From assembly GCF_005502275.1 (NCBI RefSeq), contig NZ_SWLZ01000001.1, forward strand, positions 434,001 through 498,000: a DNA stretch of 64,000 nt, in the 5' to 3' direction. The notes beneath the pieces are model-generated. The model searched no databases. It had not been told where the DNA came from and saw nothing but the letters and a program-made list of their open reading frames with translations. The position numbers were made by a program, and so were the translations under genes. The stretch is from Robertmurraya siralis (lineage in GTDB: Bacteria > Bacillota > Bacilli > Bacillales > Cytobacillaceae). This document shows positions 40,410-50,823 of this stretch, piece after piece (the stretch's first letter is position 1; each line of letters begins with the position of its first letter).

Positions 40410-41357
40410 ATGGGGAAAATTGCTTTTATATTTCCAGGACAAGGTTCCCAGACGGTTGGAATGGGACAAACACTTGCACAAAAAGATAAATCTGTGAAGG
40501 CTATTTTTCAAAAAGCGGATGAAAGATTAGGCTTTGCACTTTCAGACATCATTTTTGAAGGCCCGCAGGAAAAACTGACATTAACAACTTATGCCCAACC
40601 AGCATTGTTAACGACGAGCATTGCAATCTTACATTATTTTAAGCAGGCTAACATTAAAGCCGATTATGTTGCCGGCCATAGTTTGGGTGAATACACAGCT
40701 CTTGTTGCAGCTGGCGCGTTTTCATTTGAAGATGGGGTATATGCTGTTCGAAGAAGAGGAGAATTTATGGAGGAAGCCGTTCCTAATCGAGAAGGGACAA
40801 TGGCAGCGGTACTTGGGTTAGAGCGCAACGAACTCGAGCAAGTTACGGCAGAGGTCACGACTGGGGGACATCCTGTTCAATTGGCGAACATAAATTGTCC
40901 TGGTCAGATCGTGATTTCCGGCTCTCGCAGAGGGGTCGAATTAGCTTCCATTAAAGCGAAAGAAGCTGGGGCCAAGAGAGTTCTTCCTCTTGAGGTCAGT
41001 GGGCCGTTTCATTCAAGTTTAATGAAGCCAGCGTCTGCTAAATTAGCGGCTGTCCTCGATGAAGTGAAAATTGAAAAAGCAACCATACCTGTTATCGCAA
41101 ATGTATCGGCAACGGAGATGGTAGAGCCAAGTGAAATCAAAAATAAATTGATTGAGCAATTATATTCCCCCGTTCAATGGGAAGATACAGTGAAAAGAAT
41201 GATCGGACTTGGTGTTGATACTTTTATTGAAATTGGTCCTGGAAAGATTCTATCAGGATTAGTGAGAAAAATCGATCGTACGGTTGCAACCTATGCTGTT
41301 TCAGATGAAGAAAACTTTAAGACTGTGTATGAAGCAATGAAGGAGGGAGTACAATGA
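40410..41357 (+). CDS. fabD: malonyl-CoA:ACP transacylase
   Basis: Loads malonyl groups onto ACP. The nucleophile elbow GHSLGEY carries the active Ser (near 91); the catalytic His is in [10 protein letters not shown] (near 201), with Gln in PGQGSQ near 11. 315 residues, AAAGGAGA before the ATG. Its stop overlaps the fabG ATG. Confidence 0.95.
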   Translation: MGKIAFIFPGQGSQTVGMGQTLAQKDKSVKAIFQKADERLGFALSDIIFEGPQEKLTLTTYAQPALLTTSIAILHYFKQANIKADYVAGHSLGEYTALVAAGAFSFEDGVYAVRRRGEFMEEAVPNREGTMAAVLGLERNELEQVTAEVTTGGHPVQLANINCPGQIVISGSRRGVELASIKAKEAGAKRVLPLEVSGPFHSSLMKPASAKLAAVLDEVKIEKATIPVIANVSATEMVEPSEIKNKLIEQLYSPVQWEDTVKRMIGLGVDTFIEIGPGKILSGLVRKIDRTVATYAVSDEENFKTVYEAMKEGVQ

Positions 41358-42097
41358 AGATTGAAGGGAAAAATGCCTTAGTAACAGGTGCATCAAGGGG
41401 AATTGGAAGAGAAATAGCATTGGAACTGGCAAGACAAGGCGCCAATGTAGCGGTAAATTATGCTGGTAGTGAAAAGATGGCAAATGACGTCGTGGATGAA
41501 ATCAAATCTTTAGGACGCGAAGCATTTGCTGTCCAGGCAGATGTTGCAGATGGAGATGCTGTTTCTAATATGATGAAACGAGTAATAGAGCAATTTGGAA
41601 GTATTGATATATTAGTCAACAACGCTGGCATCACTCGAGATAATCTGCTTATGCGTATGAAGGAAGAAGACTGGGATGCAGTTATTGATACAAATTTAAA
41701 AGGTGTCTTTCTTTGTACAAAAGCGGTCACTCGTCAAATGATGAAGCAGAGAAGCGGGAGAATCATTAATATTTCCTCGATCGTGGGCGTAGGCGGAAAT
41801 GCTGGACAAGCGAATTATGTTGCCGCCAAAGCAGGGGTGATTGGTCTAACTAAAACGACTGCGAAGGAATTGGCATCACGAGGAATTACTGTTAATGCAG
41901 TTGCGCCAGGCTTCATTACGACAGATATGACGGATCAATTAAATGAAGAGATGAAGGCAGAGATGCTAAAGCAAATTCCACTTGCTCGTCTCGGTGAACC
42001 GCAAGATATTGCAAAAGTTGTCGCTTTCTTAGCTTCAGAAGAGAGCCGTTACATGACTGGTCAAACTTTACATGTTGACGGCGGAATGATCATGTAA
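41354..42097 (+). CDS. fabG: 3-oxoacyl-ACP reductase FabG
   Basis: NADPH-dependent reductase of fatty acid elongation. SDR signatures: TGASRGIG (cofactor), NNAGITRD, Ser in NISSIVG, and Y-x-x-x-K as YVAAK. 247 residues. ATGA overlap with fabD. Confidence 0.95.
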   Translation: MKIEGKNALVTGASRGIGREIALELARQGANVAVNYAGSEKMANDVVDEIKSLGREAFAVQADVADGDAVSNMMKRVIEQFGSIDILVNNAGITRDNLLMRMKEEDWDAVIDTNLKGVFLCTKAVTRQMMKQRSGRIINISSIVGVGGNAGQANYVAAKAGVIGLTKTTAKELASRGITVNAVAPGFITTDMTDQLNEEMKAEMLKQIPLARLGEPQDIAKVVAFLASEESRYMTGQTLHVDGGMIM

Positions 42098-42284
42098 AAC
42101 GAAACCAACGGAGTACCCAAATGTTTGAAAGCTATATTATATAAAGTTGCATTGGTGATGTAATTTTAAGAGGCGGGAAATAGCCGAAACATTTAAGGGG
42201 AAGTGGAGACATTCGCAACCATGCAAGATAAAGATTTATCCTTAAAAAAGTGAAAACGAGATTTTAATTTAAAATAAAATCATC

Positions 42285-42290
42285 TATAAT
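42285..42290 (+). promoter_or_regulatory. likely minus-10 box of acpP
   Basis: A consensus TATAAT lies 24 bases before the acpP ATG in a 216-bp gap; the minus-35 (TTTTAA near 42262) is poor. The gap size suggests ACP has its own promoter in addition to operon read-through. Confidence 0.45.
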
Positions 42291-42313
42291 GGCTTGAGGG
42301 GAGGTGAACAAGC

Positions 42314-42547
42314 ATGGCAGAAGTATTAGAAAGAGTAACAAAAATTATCGTTGACCGCCTTGGTGTGGAAGAATCTCAAGTAAAACTTGAAGCAACTTTC
42401 AAAGAAGATCTTGGTGCGGATTCACTAGATGTCGTTGAACTAGTTATGGAATTAGAGGATGAGTTTGATATGGAAATTTCTGACGATGATGCTGAAAAAA
42501 TCCAAACAGTTGGTGACGCAGTTAATTACATACAAGCCAATTCATAA
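42314..42547 (+). CDS. acpP: acyl carrier protein
   Basis: 77 residues, acidic, four-helix carrier. The phosphopantetheine site is Ser37 in GADSLD. GGGAGGTG before the ATG. Follows fabG as in B. subtilis acpA. Confidence 0.97.
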   Translation: MAEVLERVTKIIVDRLGVEESQVKLEATFKEDLGADSLDVVELVMELEDEFDMEISDDDAEKIQTVGDAVNYIQANS

Positions 42548-42561
42548 TGCAAGGTCTTTTA

Positions 42562-42586
42562 AAAGCTCCGTTTTTAACGGGGCTTT
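42562..42586 (+). terminator. terminator after acpP
   Basis: AAAGCTCCGT / ACGGGGCTTT (10 bp with one G-U), 5-nt loop, then a mixed CTTCT tail. Confidence 0.65.
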
Positions 42587-42719
42587 CTTCTATAGAAAGA
42601 GCTTTGGATTAAAAAAGCTCCTTCATGATGATAGGCATTTAAAGAATTTCTTTGCGTTTTAAAGGAAATAAAAGTACACTTGAATCTAGAATGTAAAAAT
42701 ATAGCAAGGTGGATGCAGG

Positions 42720-43460
42720 ATGCGTAAAAGTGGTAAAGATAAGGACAAATGGACATTACGAAATAGGGATAGACAGTTTAAAGACTTTCAAGATAAAATA
42801 GGTGTGCATTTTACCAATGTAAAATTACTTATACAAGCTTTTACTCATTCATCATATGTGAATGAGCATCGCAAAAAGCCTTATGATGACAATGAAAGGC
42901 TGGAGTTTTTAGGAGATGCAGTTCTTGAATTAACAGTGTCTCAATTTCTTTATAATAAGTATCCAACAATGAGTGAAGGAGAGCTTACAAAGCTGCGAGC
43001 AGCTGTTGTTTGTGAGCCTTCTTTAGTATCATTTGCTAACGAGCTCACCTTTGGCGAGTATGTGCTGTTAGGCAAAGGGGAAGAGATGACTGGAGGAAGA
43101 ACGAGACCCGCATTGTTAGCTGATGTATTTGAAGCGTTTATTGGTGCTTTGTTTTTGGATAAAGGAATTGATGCAGTTGTGCAATTTTTAGAGAAGGTTG
43201 TATTTCCGAAAATTGATGCTGGTGCTTTTTCTCATGTGATGGATTTTAAAAGTCAATTGCAAGAGCATGTACAGAGAGACGGATCTGGATTAATAGAATA
43301 CAAAGTCTTGCAAGAAAAAGGACCCGCTCATAATCGGGAGTTCATTTCCCAGGTGTCTTTGAATGGGGAGGAAGTAGGAGTAGGTACAGGTAGATCAAAA
43401 AAAGAAGCAGAGCAGCATGCGGCCCAAATGGCTCTCGAAAAACTAAAAGCACATCTGTAG
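42720..43460 (+). CDS. rnc: ribonuclease III
   Basis: Cleaves double-stranded RNA in rRNA processing. The catalytic domain has the signature [13 protein letters not shown] (near 58) and [11 protein letters not shown] (near 131); the C-terminal dsRNA-binding domain runs from about 172 and ends [16 protein letters not shown]. 246 residues. AAGGTGG before the ATG. Confidence 0.95.
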   Translation: MRKSGKDKDKWTLRNRDRQFKDFQDKIGVHFTNVKLLIQAFTHSSYVNEHRKKPYDDNERLEFLGDAVLELTVSQFLYNKYPTMSEGELTKLRAAVVCEPSLVSFANELTFGEYVLLGKGEEMTGGRTRPALLADVFEAFIGALFLDKGIDAVVQFLEKVVFPKIDAGAFSHVMDFKSQLQEHVQRDGSGLIEYKVLQEKGPAHNREFISQVSLNGEEVGVGTGRSKKEAEQHAAQMALEKLKAHL

Positions 43461-43531
43461 AATTAAGATTACAAGAGGATATTTTTGCAAGTGTAACCGA
43501 TAGATGATAAGGATCGAAGGGGGATACAAAC

Positions 43532-46500
43532 GTGCATCTTAAACGTTTGGATGTAGTAGGGTTTAAATCTTTTGCTGAACGCATTGGGGTCGACTTTGTC
43601 CCTGGTGTGACAGCAGTTGTTGGACCTAACGGAAGTGGTAAAAGCAATATTACGGACGCAATCCGTTGGGTGCTTGGAGAACAATCAGCTAAATCCCTTC
43701 GTGGAGCAAAAATGGAAGATATCATTTTTGCAGGTAGCGATTCGAGAAAACCACTGAACTTTGCTGAAGTTACTTTAACTTTAGAAAATGAGGATCAATT
43801 TCTGCCGATTGATTATCAAGAGGTAAGTGTAACAAGAAGAGTTTATCGCTCTGGAGATAGTGAGTTCTTTATTAATAAACAAAGCTGTCGCCTTAAAGAT
43901 ATTGTTGATTTATTTATGGATTCCGGCCTCGGTCGAGAAGCGTTTTCAATCATCAGTCAAGGAAGAGTTGAAGAAATTCTCAATAGTAAAGCTGAAGAAA
44001 GAAGAACGATTTTTGAAGAAGCGGCCGGAGTTTTAAAATATAAAACGAGAAAGAAGAAAGCGGAAGGGAAGCTTTCAGAAACACAGGAAAATTTAAATCG
44101 TGTTAATGATATTATTCATGAACTTGAAGGGCAAGTGGAGCCATTAAAAATTCAAGCTTCTATTGCAAAAGATTATCTTCAGCAAAAGGAGGAGCTTGAA
44201 AAAATTGAGGTAGCTCTTACCGTTTATGAGATTGAAGATTTGCATGGAAAGTGGGAGCAATTATCGGCCCAATTAGAAAATCATAAACAAGTCGAAATGC
44301 AGTTGTCTTCTACTTTACAAACAAAAGAAGCAAAAGTAGTGGAAATGAGAGAGCAAATTGCTGCATTAGATGAATCGATCAATGATCTTCAAACCGTTCT
44401 CCTTCATGCCAGTGAAGAATTAGAAAAACTTGAAGGACGGAAGGAAGTTTTAAAGGAAAGAAAAAAGAACGCAAAGCAAAATAAAGAGCAACTTGAAAAG
44501 AATATTCAAACATTATCATTGAAGATAGATGAACTGGAAAGGGAAAAAGCAGAGCAAGAAGCGGTGGCGGCGACCCTTGAAAATGAAGCAGCTGAGATTG
44601 AGGAAACCTTAGTCGAGAAGCAGAAGCAATTAAAGCTTTTCAGTGAAAATATTGAAGAGACAATTGAATCTTTGAAGAGTGATTATATTGAAATTTTGAA
44701 TCAGCAGGCCACATATAAAAATGAATTGCAAAATGTTGAGGCGCAGCTTGGACAACAAGATCATCGCAGCAAGCGTTTGGAAGAGGACAACGAGAAATAT
44801 CTAGAAGAACGCCGCCTTATTGAAAATAAACGAGCAGGTATTCTTGCGAAATTAACGGAAGTGCAAAAAGAGCTGGAGCAGCAGGTGCATATTTTCAGAA
44901 ATGAGCAAAATAAGCTTGAAAATTTGCGCAATCAATATGACAAGCAAGAAAAAACTCTCTATCAAGCTTATCAATATTTGCAAAAGGCGAAATCAAGAAA
45001 AGATATGTTGGAAGAGATGGAAGAAGATTATTCCGGGTTTTTCCAGGGTGTTAAAGAGATTTTAAAAGCAAGAGACAGCAAGCTCTCTGGTATTGAAGGA
45101 GCCATTGCCGAGCTTATTCAAGTTCCAAAAGAATATGAGGTCGCAATTGAAACGGCGCTTGGCGGTGCGATGCAACATGTGGTTGTAGCTGGCGAAGAGA
45201 GCGGCCGTCATGCCATCCAATATTTAAAGAAGAATTCGTTTGGAAGGGCGACATTTTTACCGTTAAATGTAATTAAAGGAAAATCATTGTCCACTCAACA
45301 GCAGCAATCGATAAGTGGACACCCAGCCTATGTCGGTATAGCTGCCGAGCTTATTCGCCATGATGAGAAATATGGTCAAGTGATTTCAAGTCTCCTTGGC
45401 AATGTCGTAATTACAAAAGACCTTAAAGGTGCTAATGAAATGGCAAGAATTCTTCAGTATCGCTGTCGTTTCGTTACTTTGGATGGTGACGTTGTTAACG
45501 CTGGTGGAGCGATGACTGGTGGTGCCCTAAAGCAAAAGTCGTCTTCTCTTTTAAGTAGAAAGGGTGAGCTAGAGGGATTAATTGCAAAGCTTGGGGAAAT
45601 GGAGCAGCAAACTGCTGTTAAAGAAGAGCAAGTTAAGCAAGTTAAATCCAATATTCAAGCGCAAGAAGCTCACCTTGAAGAGCTCCGAAGAAATGGGGAA
45701 GAACTCCGTTTGCTGGAGCAATCCATAAAAGGAGAGCTACGTGAGGTTGAGTTAGAAGAAAAGAATATGAATGAAAAACTTGCCTTGTACGATATGAATA
45801 TTTCTCAGTATGGGGAAGAAAAAGAAAAACTTTCGGCTCGAAAAGTGGAATTAACAAATCTTTTAGCTGTTTCTGAGAAAGAAAAAGCTAAATTGGATAA
45901 AGAAATCACTTTATTGACAGAGCAAAAAAATTCACAAATTTCATCTAAAGAAGCACTGGTCGAGGAAATTAGCGAATTGAAGGTCAAGCTTGCAGCGAAA
46001 AATGAACAATCACGCAATGCACGTGAAAAACTTACGAAAACGACGTTTGAGCTTGAAGAAAATAAGGAAGCCTTTGCAACGATCTCCGAGGATCTACAGT
46101 TGCTTTCAACAGAAATGACTGATAGTACATCTGGAGAGGAACATTTGGAAGAAGCAGCAAATCGTAAGGCTCAGGATAAAAATGAGACGATGAAGTTAAT
46201 CTCTGCCCGGCGCGAGGAGCGTCTTCAACTTCATAATCAAGTGGAGGATGCGGAGCTTGAAGTGAAAGAATTAAAGCGTCAGCATAAAGGGTTAATTGGG
46301 GTATTAAAGGATGAAGAAGTGAAGTTAACACGTCTTGATGTGGAACTTGAAAATCGCTTAGCGCGCCTGCGTGAGGAATACTTGCTTTCCTATGAAGGGG
46401 CAAAGGAAGAATATTTATTAACGATACCTGTCGATGAAGCGAGAAAGAAAGTAAAGCTTATTAAGCTAGCAATCGAAGAATTAGGAACTGTCAATCTCGG

Positions 46501-47098
46501 TGCAATTGAAGAATACGAGCGTGTTTCAGAGCGCTATGAATTTTTATTGGAACAGAAAAACGACCTTCAAGAGGCAAAGGACACCTTGTTCCAAGTGATT
46601 GGCGAAATGGATGAAGAAATGAAAAAACGCTTTGAACAGACGTTTTATGGAATTCGTTCACATTTCGAGTACGTTTTCCAAGCGCTCTTTGGCGGTGGAC
46701 GAGCTGATCTTCGCCTTACTGATCCGGATGATTTATTAAATACCGGTGTTGAAATTGTGGCGCAGCCACCAGGCAAGAAGCTGCAAAACCTTGGCCTGCT
46801 TTCCGGTGGAGAAAGAGCGTTAACAGCAATTGCCCTTCTTTTCTCGATATTAAAGGTAAGACCTGTTCCGTTTTGTATATTGGATGAGGTGGAAGCAGCT
46901 CTTGATGAGGCGAACGTTCATCGATTTAGTCAATACTTAAAACGATATAGTCATGAAACGCAGTTTATTGTCATCACCCATCGAAAAGGTACGATGGAAG
47001 GTGCAGATGTTCTGTATGGTGTGACCATGCAGGAGTCGGGTGTTTCAAAATTAGTGTCTGTAAGGCTAGAAGAAATGAATGAACTAGTAAAATCGTGA
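43532..47098 (+). CDS. smc: chromosome segregation SMC ATPase
   Basis: Core of the Smc-ScpAB condensin. N-terminal head with Walker A GPNGSGKS (residues 32-39), coiled coil to about 500, hinge about 510-650 (SGIEGAIAELIQVP, CRFVTLDGDVVNAGG), returning coiled coil, C-terminal head with signature LLSGGERALT and Walker B CILDEVEAALDE. 1188 residues, normal. GTG start with AAGGGGG upstream. Same rnc-smc-ftsY order as B. subtilis. Confidence 0.96.
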   Translation: MHLKRLDVVGFKSFAERIGVDFVPGVTAVVGPNGSGKSNITDAIRWVLGEQSAKSLRGAKMEDIIFAGSDSRKPLNFAEVTLTLENEDQFLPIDYQEVSVTRRVYRSGDSEFFINKQSCRLKDIVDLFMDSGLGREAFSIISQGRVEEILNSKAEERRTIFEEAAGVLKYKTRKKKAEGKLSETQENLNRVNDIIHELEGQVEPLKIQASIAKDYLQQKEELEKIEVALTVYEIEDLHGKWEQLSAQLENHKQVEMQLSSTLQTKEAKVVEMREQIAALDESINDLQTVLLHASEELEKLEGRKEVLKERKKNAKQNKEQLEKNIQTLSLKIDELEREKAEQEAVAATLENEAAEIEETLVEKQKQLKLFSENIEETIESLKSDYIEILNQQATYKNELQNVEAQLGQQDHRSKRLEEDNEKYLEERRLIENKRAGILAKLTEVQKELEQQVHIFRNEQNKLENLRNQYDKQEKTLYQAYQYLQKAKSRKDMLEEMEEDYSGFFQGVKEILKARDSKLSGIEGAIAELIQVPKEYEVAIETALGGAMQHVVVAGEESGRHAIQYLKKNSFGRATFLPLNVIKGKSLSTQQQQSISGHPAYVGIAAELIRHDEKYGQVISSLLGNVVITKDLKGANEMARILQYRCRFVTLDGDVVNAGGAMTGGALKQKSSSLLSRKGELEGLIAKLGEMEQQTAVKEEQVKQVKSNIQAQEAHLEELRRNGEELRLLEQSIKGELREVELEEKNMNEKLALYDMNISQYGEEKEKLSARKVELTNLLAVSEKEKAKLDKEITLLTEQKNSQISSKEALVEEISELKVKLAAKNEQSRNAREKLTKTTFELEENKEAFATISEDLQLLSTEMTDSTSGEEHLEEAANRKAQDKNETMKLISARREERLQLHNQVEDAELEVKELKRQHKGLIGVLKDEEVKLTRLDVELENRLARLREEYLLSYEGAKEEYLLTIPVDEARKKVKLIKLAIEELGTVNLGAIEEYERVSERYEFLLEQKNDLQEAKDTLFQVIGEMDEEMKKRFEQTFYGIRSHFEYVFQALFGGGRADLRLTDPDDLLNTGVEIVAQPPGKKLQNLGLLSGGERALTAIALLFSILKVRPVPFCILDEVEAALDEANVHRFSQYLKRYSHETQFIVITHRKGTMEGADVLYGVTMQESGVSKLVSVRLEEMNELVKS

Positions 47099-47127
47099 AG
47101 ATTGCAAATGGTAAAGGATGATTAAAA

Positions 47128-48120
47128 ATGAGTTTTTTTAAGAAATTAAAGGAAAAGATTACGAAGCAAACCGATGCGGTAACAGAAAAATTTAAGGATG
47201 GCTTAACGAAGACGAGAGACAGTTTTTCAGGCCGTGTCAATGATCTCGTCGCCCGTTATCGCAAAGTGGATGAAGACTTTTTTGAAGAACTTGAAGAGAT
47301 TTTAATTCAAGCAGATGTTGGCTTTGAAACGGTGATGGAGTTAATTGAAGAATTGAAAATGGAAGTAAAGCGGCAAAATATTCAAGACCCTGCTGAAGTG
47401 CAAGGTGTTATTTCTGAAAAGCTTGTTGAAATTTATCAAGGTGGGGAAGATGAGACTTCGCGATTAAACATTCAAGCTGAAGGATTGACGGTTCTTTTAT
47501 TTGTTGGTGTTAATGGCGTTGGAAAAACAACGACGATTGGAAAGCTTGCTCACAAATTCAAAGTTGAAGGCAAAAAGGTTGTTCTTGCAGCAGGTGACAC
47601 TTTCCGAGCAGGGGCAATCGAACAGCTTGAGGTATGGGGAGAAAGAGTTGGAGTCGATGTCATAAAACAGGGAGCAGGTTCTGATCCAGCGGCGGTTATG
47701 TTTGATGCTGTTCAAGCGGCGAAATCAAGAAATGCTGATATATTAATTTGCGACACAGCAGGACGCCTGCAAAATAAGGTTAATCTAATGAAGGAATTGG
47801 AAAAAGTAAAGCGTGTCATTGAAAGAGAGGTACCAAATGCACCGCATGAAGTTCTTTTAGTCCTTGATGCAACGACTGGTCAAAATGCATTAATCCAAGC
47901 AAAGACCTTCAAGGAAGCGACAAATGTAAGCGGAATTGTATTGACAAAATTAGATGGTACTGCGAAAGGAGGAATTGTCCTAGCGATTCGTAATGAGCTT
48001 GGCATTCCAGTAAAATTCGTGGGTCTCGGTGAAAAAATGGATGATCTGCAGGAATTTGATGCGGAGCAATACGTTTATGGTTTATTTGCAGATTTAGTGG
48101 AAAAAGAAGAGATAGAATAA
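47128..48120 (+). CDS. ftsY: signal recognition particle receptor FtsY
   Basis: SRP GTPase at the membrane that receives Ffh-ribosome complexes. Short amphipathic N-terminus (MSFFKKLKEKITKQ), N domain, then the G domain with GVNGVGKTT (near 130), DTAGRLQNK and TKLDGTAKGG. 330 residues, without the long acidic A domain of E. coli. Confidence 0.95.
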   Translation: MSFFKKLKEKITKQTDAVTEKFKDGLTKTRDSFSGRVNDLVARYRKVDEDFFEELEEILIQADVGFETVMELIEELKMEVKRQNIQDPAEVQGVISEKLVEIYQGGEDETSRLNIQAEGLTVLLFVGVNGVGKTTTIGKLAHKFKVEGKKVVLAAGDTFRAGAIEQLEVWGERVGVDVIKQGAGSDPAAVMFDAVQAAKSRNADILICDTAGRLQNKVNLMKELEKVKRVIEREVPNAPHEVLLVLDATTGQNALIQAKTFKEATNVSGIVLTKLDGTAKGGIVLAIRNELGIPVKFVGLGEKMDDLQEFDAEQYVYGLFADLVEKEEIE

Positions 48121-48127
48121 TAGTCGG

Positions 48128-48163
48128 ATGCTCGGTATTTGCTGTGCCGGGCATTTTGTTTTG
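48128..48163 (+). terminator. terminator after ftsY
   Basis: ATGCTCGGTA / TGCCGGGCAT (10 bp with two G-U pairs), 7-nt loop, then TTTGTTTT. Confidence 0.65.
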
Positions 48164-48169
48164 GTTTTA

Positions 48170-48295
48170 GATTTTCGCAAAAAATCGTTTAATTCCGGAA
48201 AAACTGGTAATAATTCCGGAAAAACATGCCGCAATTTCGAAAAAAAAATGCATGATTCCTAAAAAACTCATCATAATTCCGGAAACCTACGTTGA
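48170..48295. repeat. 21-bp-period tandem repeat with phased A-tracts
   Basis: Five units start exactly 21 bases apart at 48191, 48212, 48233, 48254 and 48275, built on AATTCCGGAAAAAC plus a variable tail; a weaker unit precedes them from 48170. Three units hold the palindrome TTCCGGAA. A-tracts recur every 21 bases (two helical turns), which predicts curved DNA. The last unit runs into the minus-35 of the ylxM-ffh promoter. Confidence 0.85.
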
Positions 48296-48320
48296 CATCC
48301 CATATCGATGCGTGTAAACT
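48292..48320 (+). promoter_or_regulatory. sigma-A promoter of ylxM-ffh
   Basis: TTGACA (48292-48297), 17-base spacer, TAAACT (48315-48320), about 27 bases before a strong AAGGAGGG ribosome site. Confidence 0.8.
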
Positions 48321-48361
48321 GTCAATGTAAAGGCTTTTCACTTAACAAGGAGGGATGCGGT

Positions 48362-48694
48362 GTGCTCGAAAAGACGACGCGAATCAATTATTTATATGAT
48401 TTTTACCAATCCTTGTTAACACCAAAACAGCAAAGCTATATGTCTCTTTACTATCTTGATGATTTCTCTTTAGGGGAAATTGCTGATGAATACGGTGTGA
48501 GTAGACAGGCTGTGTACGATAATATAAAGCGCACAGAAGCGATGCTCGAGGAGTATGAAGAAAAGCTACTTTTATTCGATAAATTCCAAAGACGGAGCAA
48601 GCTACTGAATGAAATAAAAGTAGTATTAAATGAAGATGCTCCGTCGAAGCAGGCGTTGCTTGAAGCAGTAGCCGAGCTTGAGAAATTGGATTAG
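48362..48694 (+). CDS. ylxM: YlxM, SRP-associated HTH protein
   Basis: 110 residues with a sigma-region-4-like helix-turn-helix ([21 protein letters not shown]). Always beside ffh; thought to modulate SRP. The GTG start has AAGGAGGG 7 bases upstream and gives [16 protein letters not shown], like the B. subtilis protein; the longer upstream frame would start inside the promoter. Ends 11 bases before ffh. Confidence 0.92.
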   Translation: MLEKTTRINYLYDFYQSLLTPKQQSYMSLYYLDDFSLGEIADEYGVSRQAVYDNIKRTEAMLEEYEEKLLLFDKFQRRSKLLNEIKVVLNEDAPSKQALLEAVAELEKLD

Positions 48695-48705
48695 GAGGCG
48701 GCAAG

Positions 48706-50073
48706 ATGGCATTTGAAGGATTAGCCGACCGACTGCAAAGTACCATGCAAAAGATCCGTGGTAAAGGGAAAGTCTCTGAAGCGGATGTCAAAGAGATGAT
48801 GCGTGAGGTTCGCCTTGCTTTATTAGAAGCGGATGTTAACTTCAAAGTTGTTAAGGAATTCGTTAAAAAGGTGAGCGAGCGTGCTGTCGGGCAAGAAGTG
48901 TTAAAAAGCTTAACTCCTGGCCAACAGGTTATTAAAGTGGTGAAAGAGGAGCTCACCAATCTTATGGGGGGCGAGGAAAGCAAGATTGCTGTATCGAATC
49001 GTCCGCCGACTGTCATCATGATGGTGGGATTACAGGGTGCCGGAAAAACGACAACGACAGGAAAGCTCGCGAATTTACTTCGCAAGAAATATAATCGAAC
49101 CCCTTTGCTTGTAGCAGCGGATATTTATCGACCTGCAGCAATTAAACAGCTTGAAACCCTTGGCAAACAACTTGATATGCCAGTGTTTTCACTTGGTGAT
49201 CAGGTGAGTCCTGTTGAAATTGCGAAACAAGCGATTGCGAAAGCGAAGGAAGACCATCATGACTATGTTTTAATTGATACAGCTGGTCGCCTTCATGTCG
49301 ACGAGGCTTTGATGGGCGAGTTAAAGGAAATTAAAGAGCTCGCAAACCCGAATGAAATTTTCCTTGTTGTTGATGCCATGACTGGTCAGGATGCTGTGAA
49401 TGTTGCTGCAAGCTTTAACGAACAGCTTGGGTTAACTGGAGTAGTTTTAACAAAGCTTGACGGGGACACACGTGGTGGTGCAGCCCTTTCCATTCGTTCG
49501 GTTACGAACACCCCGATTAAATTTATTGGTCTCGGGGAGAAACTGGATGCGTTAGAATCCTTTCATCCGGAAAGAATGGCCTCCCGTATTCTTGGCATGG
49601 GAGATGTTTTAACTTTAATTGAAAAAGCGCAGGAAAATGTCGATGAAGAAAAAGCAAGGGAAATGGAGAAAAAGATGCGAACCGCTTCCTTTACTTTAGA
49701 TGACTTTTTAGAGCAGCTTGGTCAGGTTCGCAATATGGGGCCTCTTGACGAGCTTCTGAAGATGATGCCTGGCGCTAACAAAATTAAAGGTCTTAACAAT
49801 ATGCAAATTGACGAGAAGCAAATTACCCATGTCGAAGCCATCATCCAGTCGATGACGAAAGAGGAAAAAATTCATCCGGAAATCATTACGGCAGGTCGCA
49901 GAAAAAGAATTGCAAAAGGAAGCGGAACATCAGTCCCTGAGGTGAACCGTTTATTAAAGCAGTTCGAGGATATGAAAAAGATGATGAAACAAATGACAGG
50001 AATGCAGCAAAAAGGGAAGAAAAAAGGAAAGAAAAAAGGTGGATTTAATCTGCCATTCAATCCTTTCCAATAA
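48706..50073 (+). CDS. ffh: signal recognition particle protein Ffh
   Basis: GTPase that binds signal peptides and SRP RNA. N domain, G domain with GLQGAGKTTT (near 107), DTAGRLHVD and TKLDGDTRGG, and a methionine-rich M domain from about 300 (MKKMMKQMTGMQQ near the end) with the RNA-binding GSGTSVPEVN. 455 residues with a lysine/glycine-rich tail. AGGAGG before the ATG. Confidence 0.96.
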   Translation: MAFEGLADRLQSTMQKIRGKGKVSEADVKEMMREVRLALLEADVNFKVVKEFVKKVSERAVGQEVLKSLTPGQQVIKVVKEELTNLMGGEESKIAVSNRPPTVIMMVGLQGAGKTTTTGKLANLLRKKYNRTPLLVAADIYRPAAIKQLETLGKQLDMPVFSLGDQVSPVEIAKQAIAKAKEDHHDYVLIDTAGRLHVDEALMGELKEIKELANPNEIFLVVDAMTGQDAVNVAASFNEQLGLTGVVLTKLDGDTRGGAALSIRSVTNTPIKFIGLGEKLDALESFHPERMASRILGMGDVLTLIEKAQENVDEEKAREMEKKMRTASFTLDDFLEQLGQVRNMGPLDELLKMMPGANKIKGLNNMQIDEKQITHVEAIIQSMTKEEKIHPEIITAGRRKRIAKGSGTSVPEVNRLLKQFEDMKKMMKQMTGMQQKGKKKGKKKGGFNLPFNPFQ

Positions 50074-50155
50074 AATCTTACATTATTTTATGAACTGACA
50101 AGAAAAAACACTTTACAAACTATTTAACAATCTGTTATTATTTTATCTTGTGTGA

Positions 50156-50452
<297 letters not shown>

Positions 50453-50457
50453 GACGT

Positions 50458-50688
50458 ATGAAAGAGCTAATTGAAACAATTGTCAAGCCTCTTGTGGACT
50501 TTCCAGAGGATGTTCTAGTGGATGTCGCGGAAGAGTCTGACCGGATTACGTATAAACTAAACGTGAATAAAAGCGATATGGGGAAGGTAATCGGAAAACA
50601 AGGGCGAGTTGCTAAAGCTATTCGAACTGTTGTCTATGCCGCAGGAACGACTGGACAGAAGAAAGTCTTTTTAGAAATTGTTGAGTAA
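50458..50688 (+). CDS. khpA: KH-domain RNA-binding protein KhpA
   Basis: A 76-residue single KH domain with the GKVIGKQGRVAKAIR loop that contacts RNA. Works with KhpB/Jag in cell-size and division control in relatives. B. subtilis YlqC. In operon with rpsP; terminator follows. Confidence 0.92.
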   Translation: MKELIETIVKPLVDFPEDVLVDVAEESDRITYKLNVNKSDMGKVIGKQGRVAKAIRTVVYAAGTTGQKKVFLEIVE

Positions 50689-50714
50689 AGCTCTAAGTCT
50701 ACAAGAATAACAGC

Positions 50715-50745
50715 AAAAAGGAGGGAGAATCCCCTCCTTTTTTTT
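50715..50745 (+). terminator. terminator after khpA
   Basis: AAAAAGGAGGG / CCCTCCTTTTT (11 bp), 6-nt loop, T-run of eight. Confidence 0.9.
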
Positions 50746-50823
50746 GTAAGAGCATGTTTGAAAAATTATATATAAACTTTATTAGCAGTAACCTTTCATA
50801 ATTAAATGAGGGAGGCAGAGAGT

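Noticed and set aside
48384-49085. Minus-strand open frame of 233 codons antisense to ylxM and ffh
   Set aside because: It spans two well-supported genes on the other strand and their ribosome sites; no family features.
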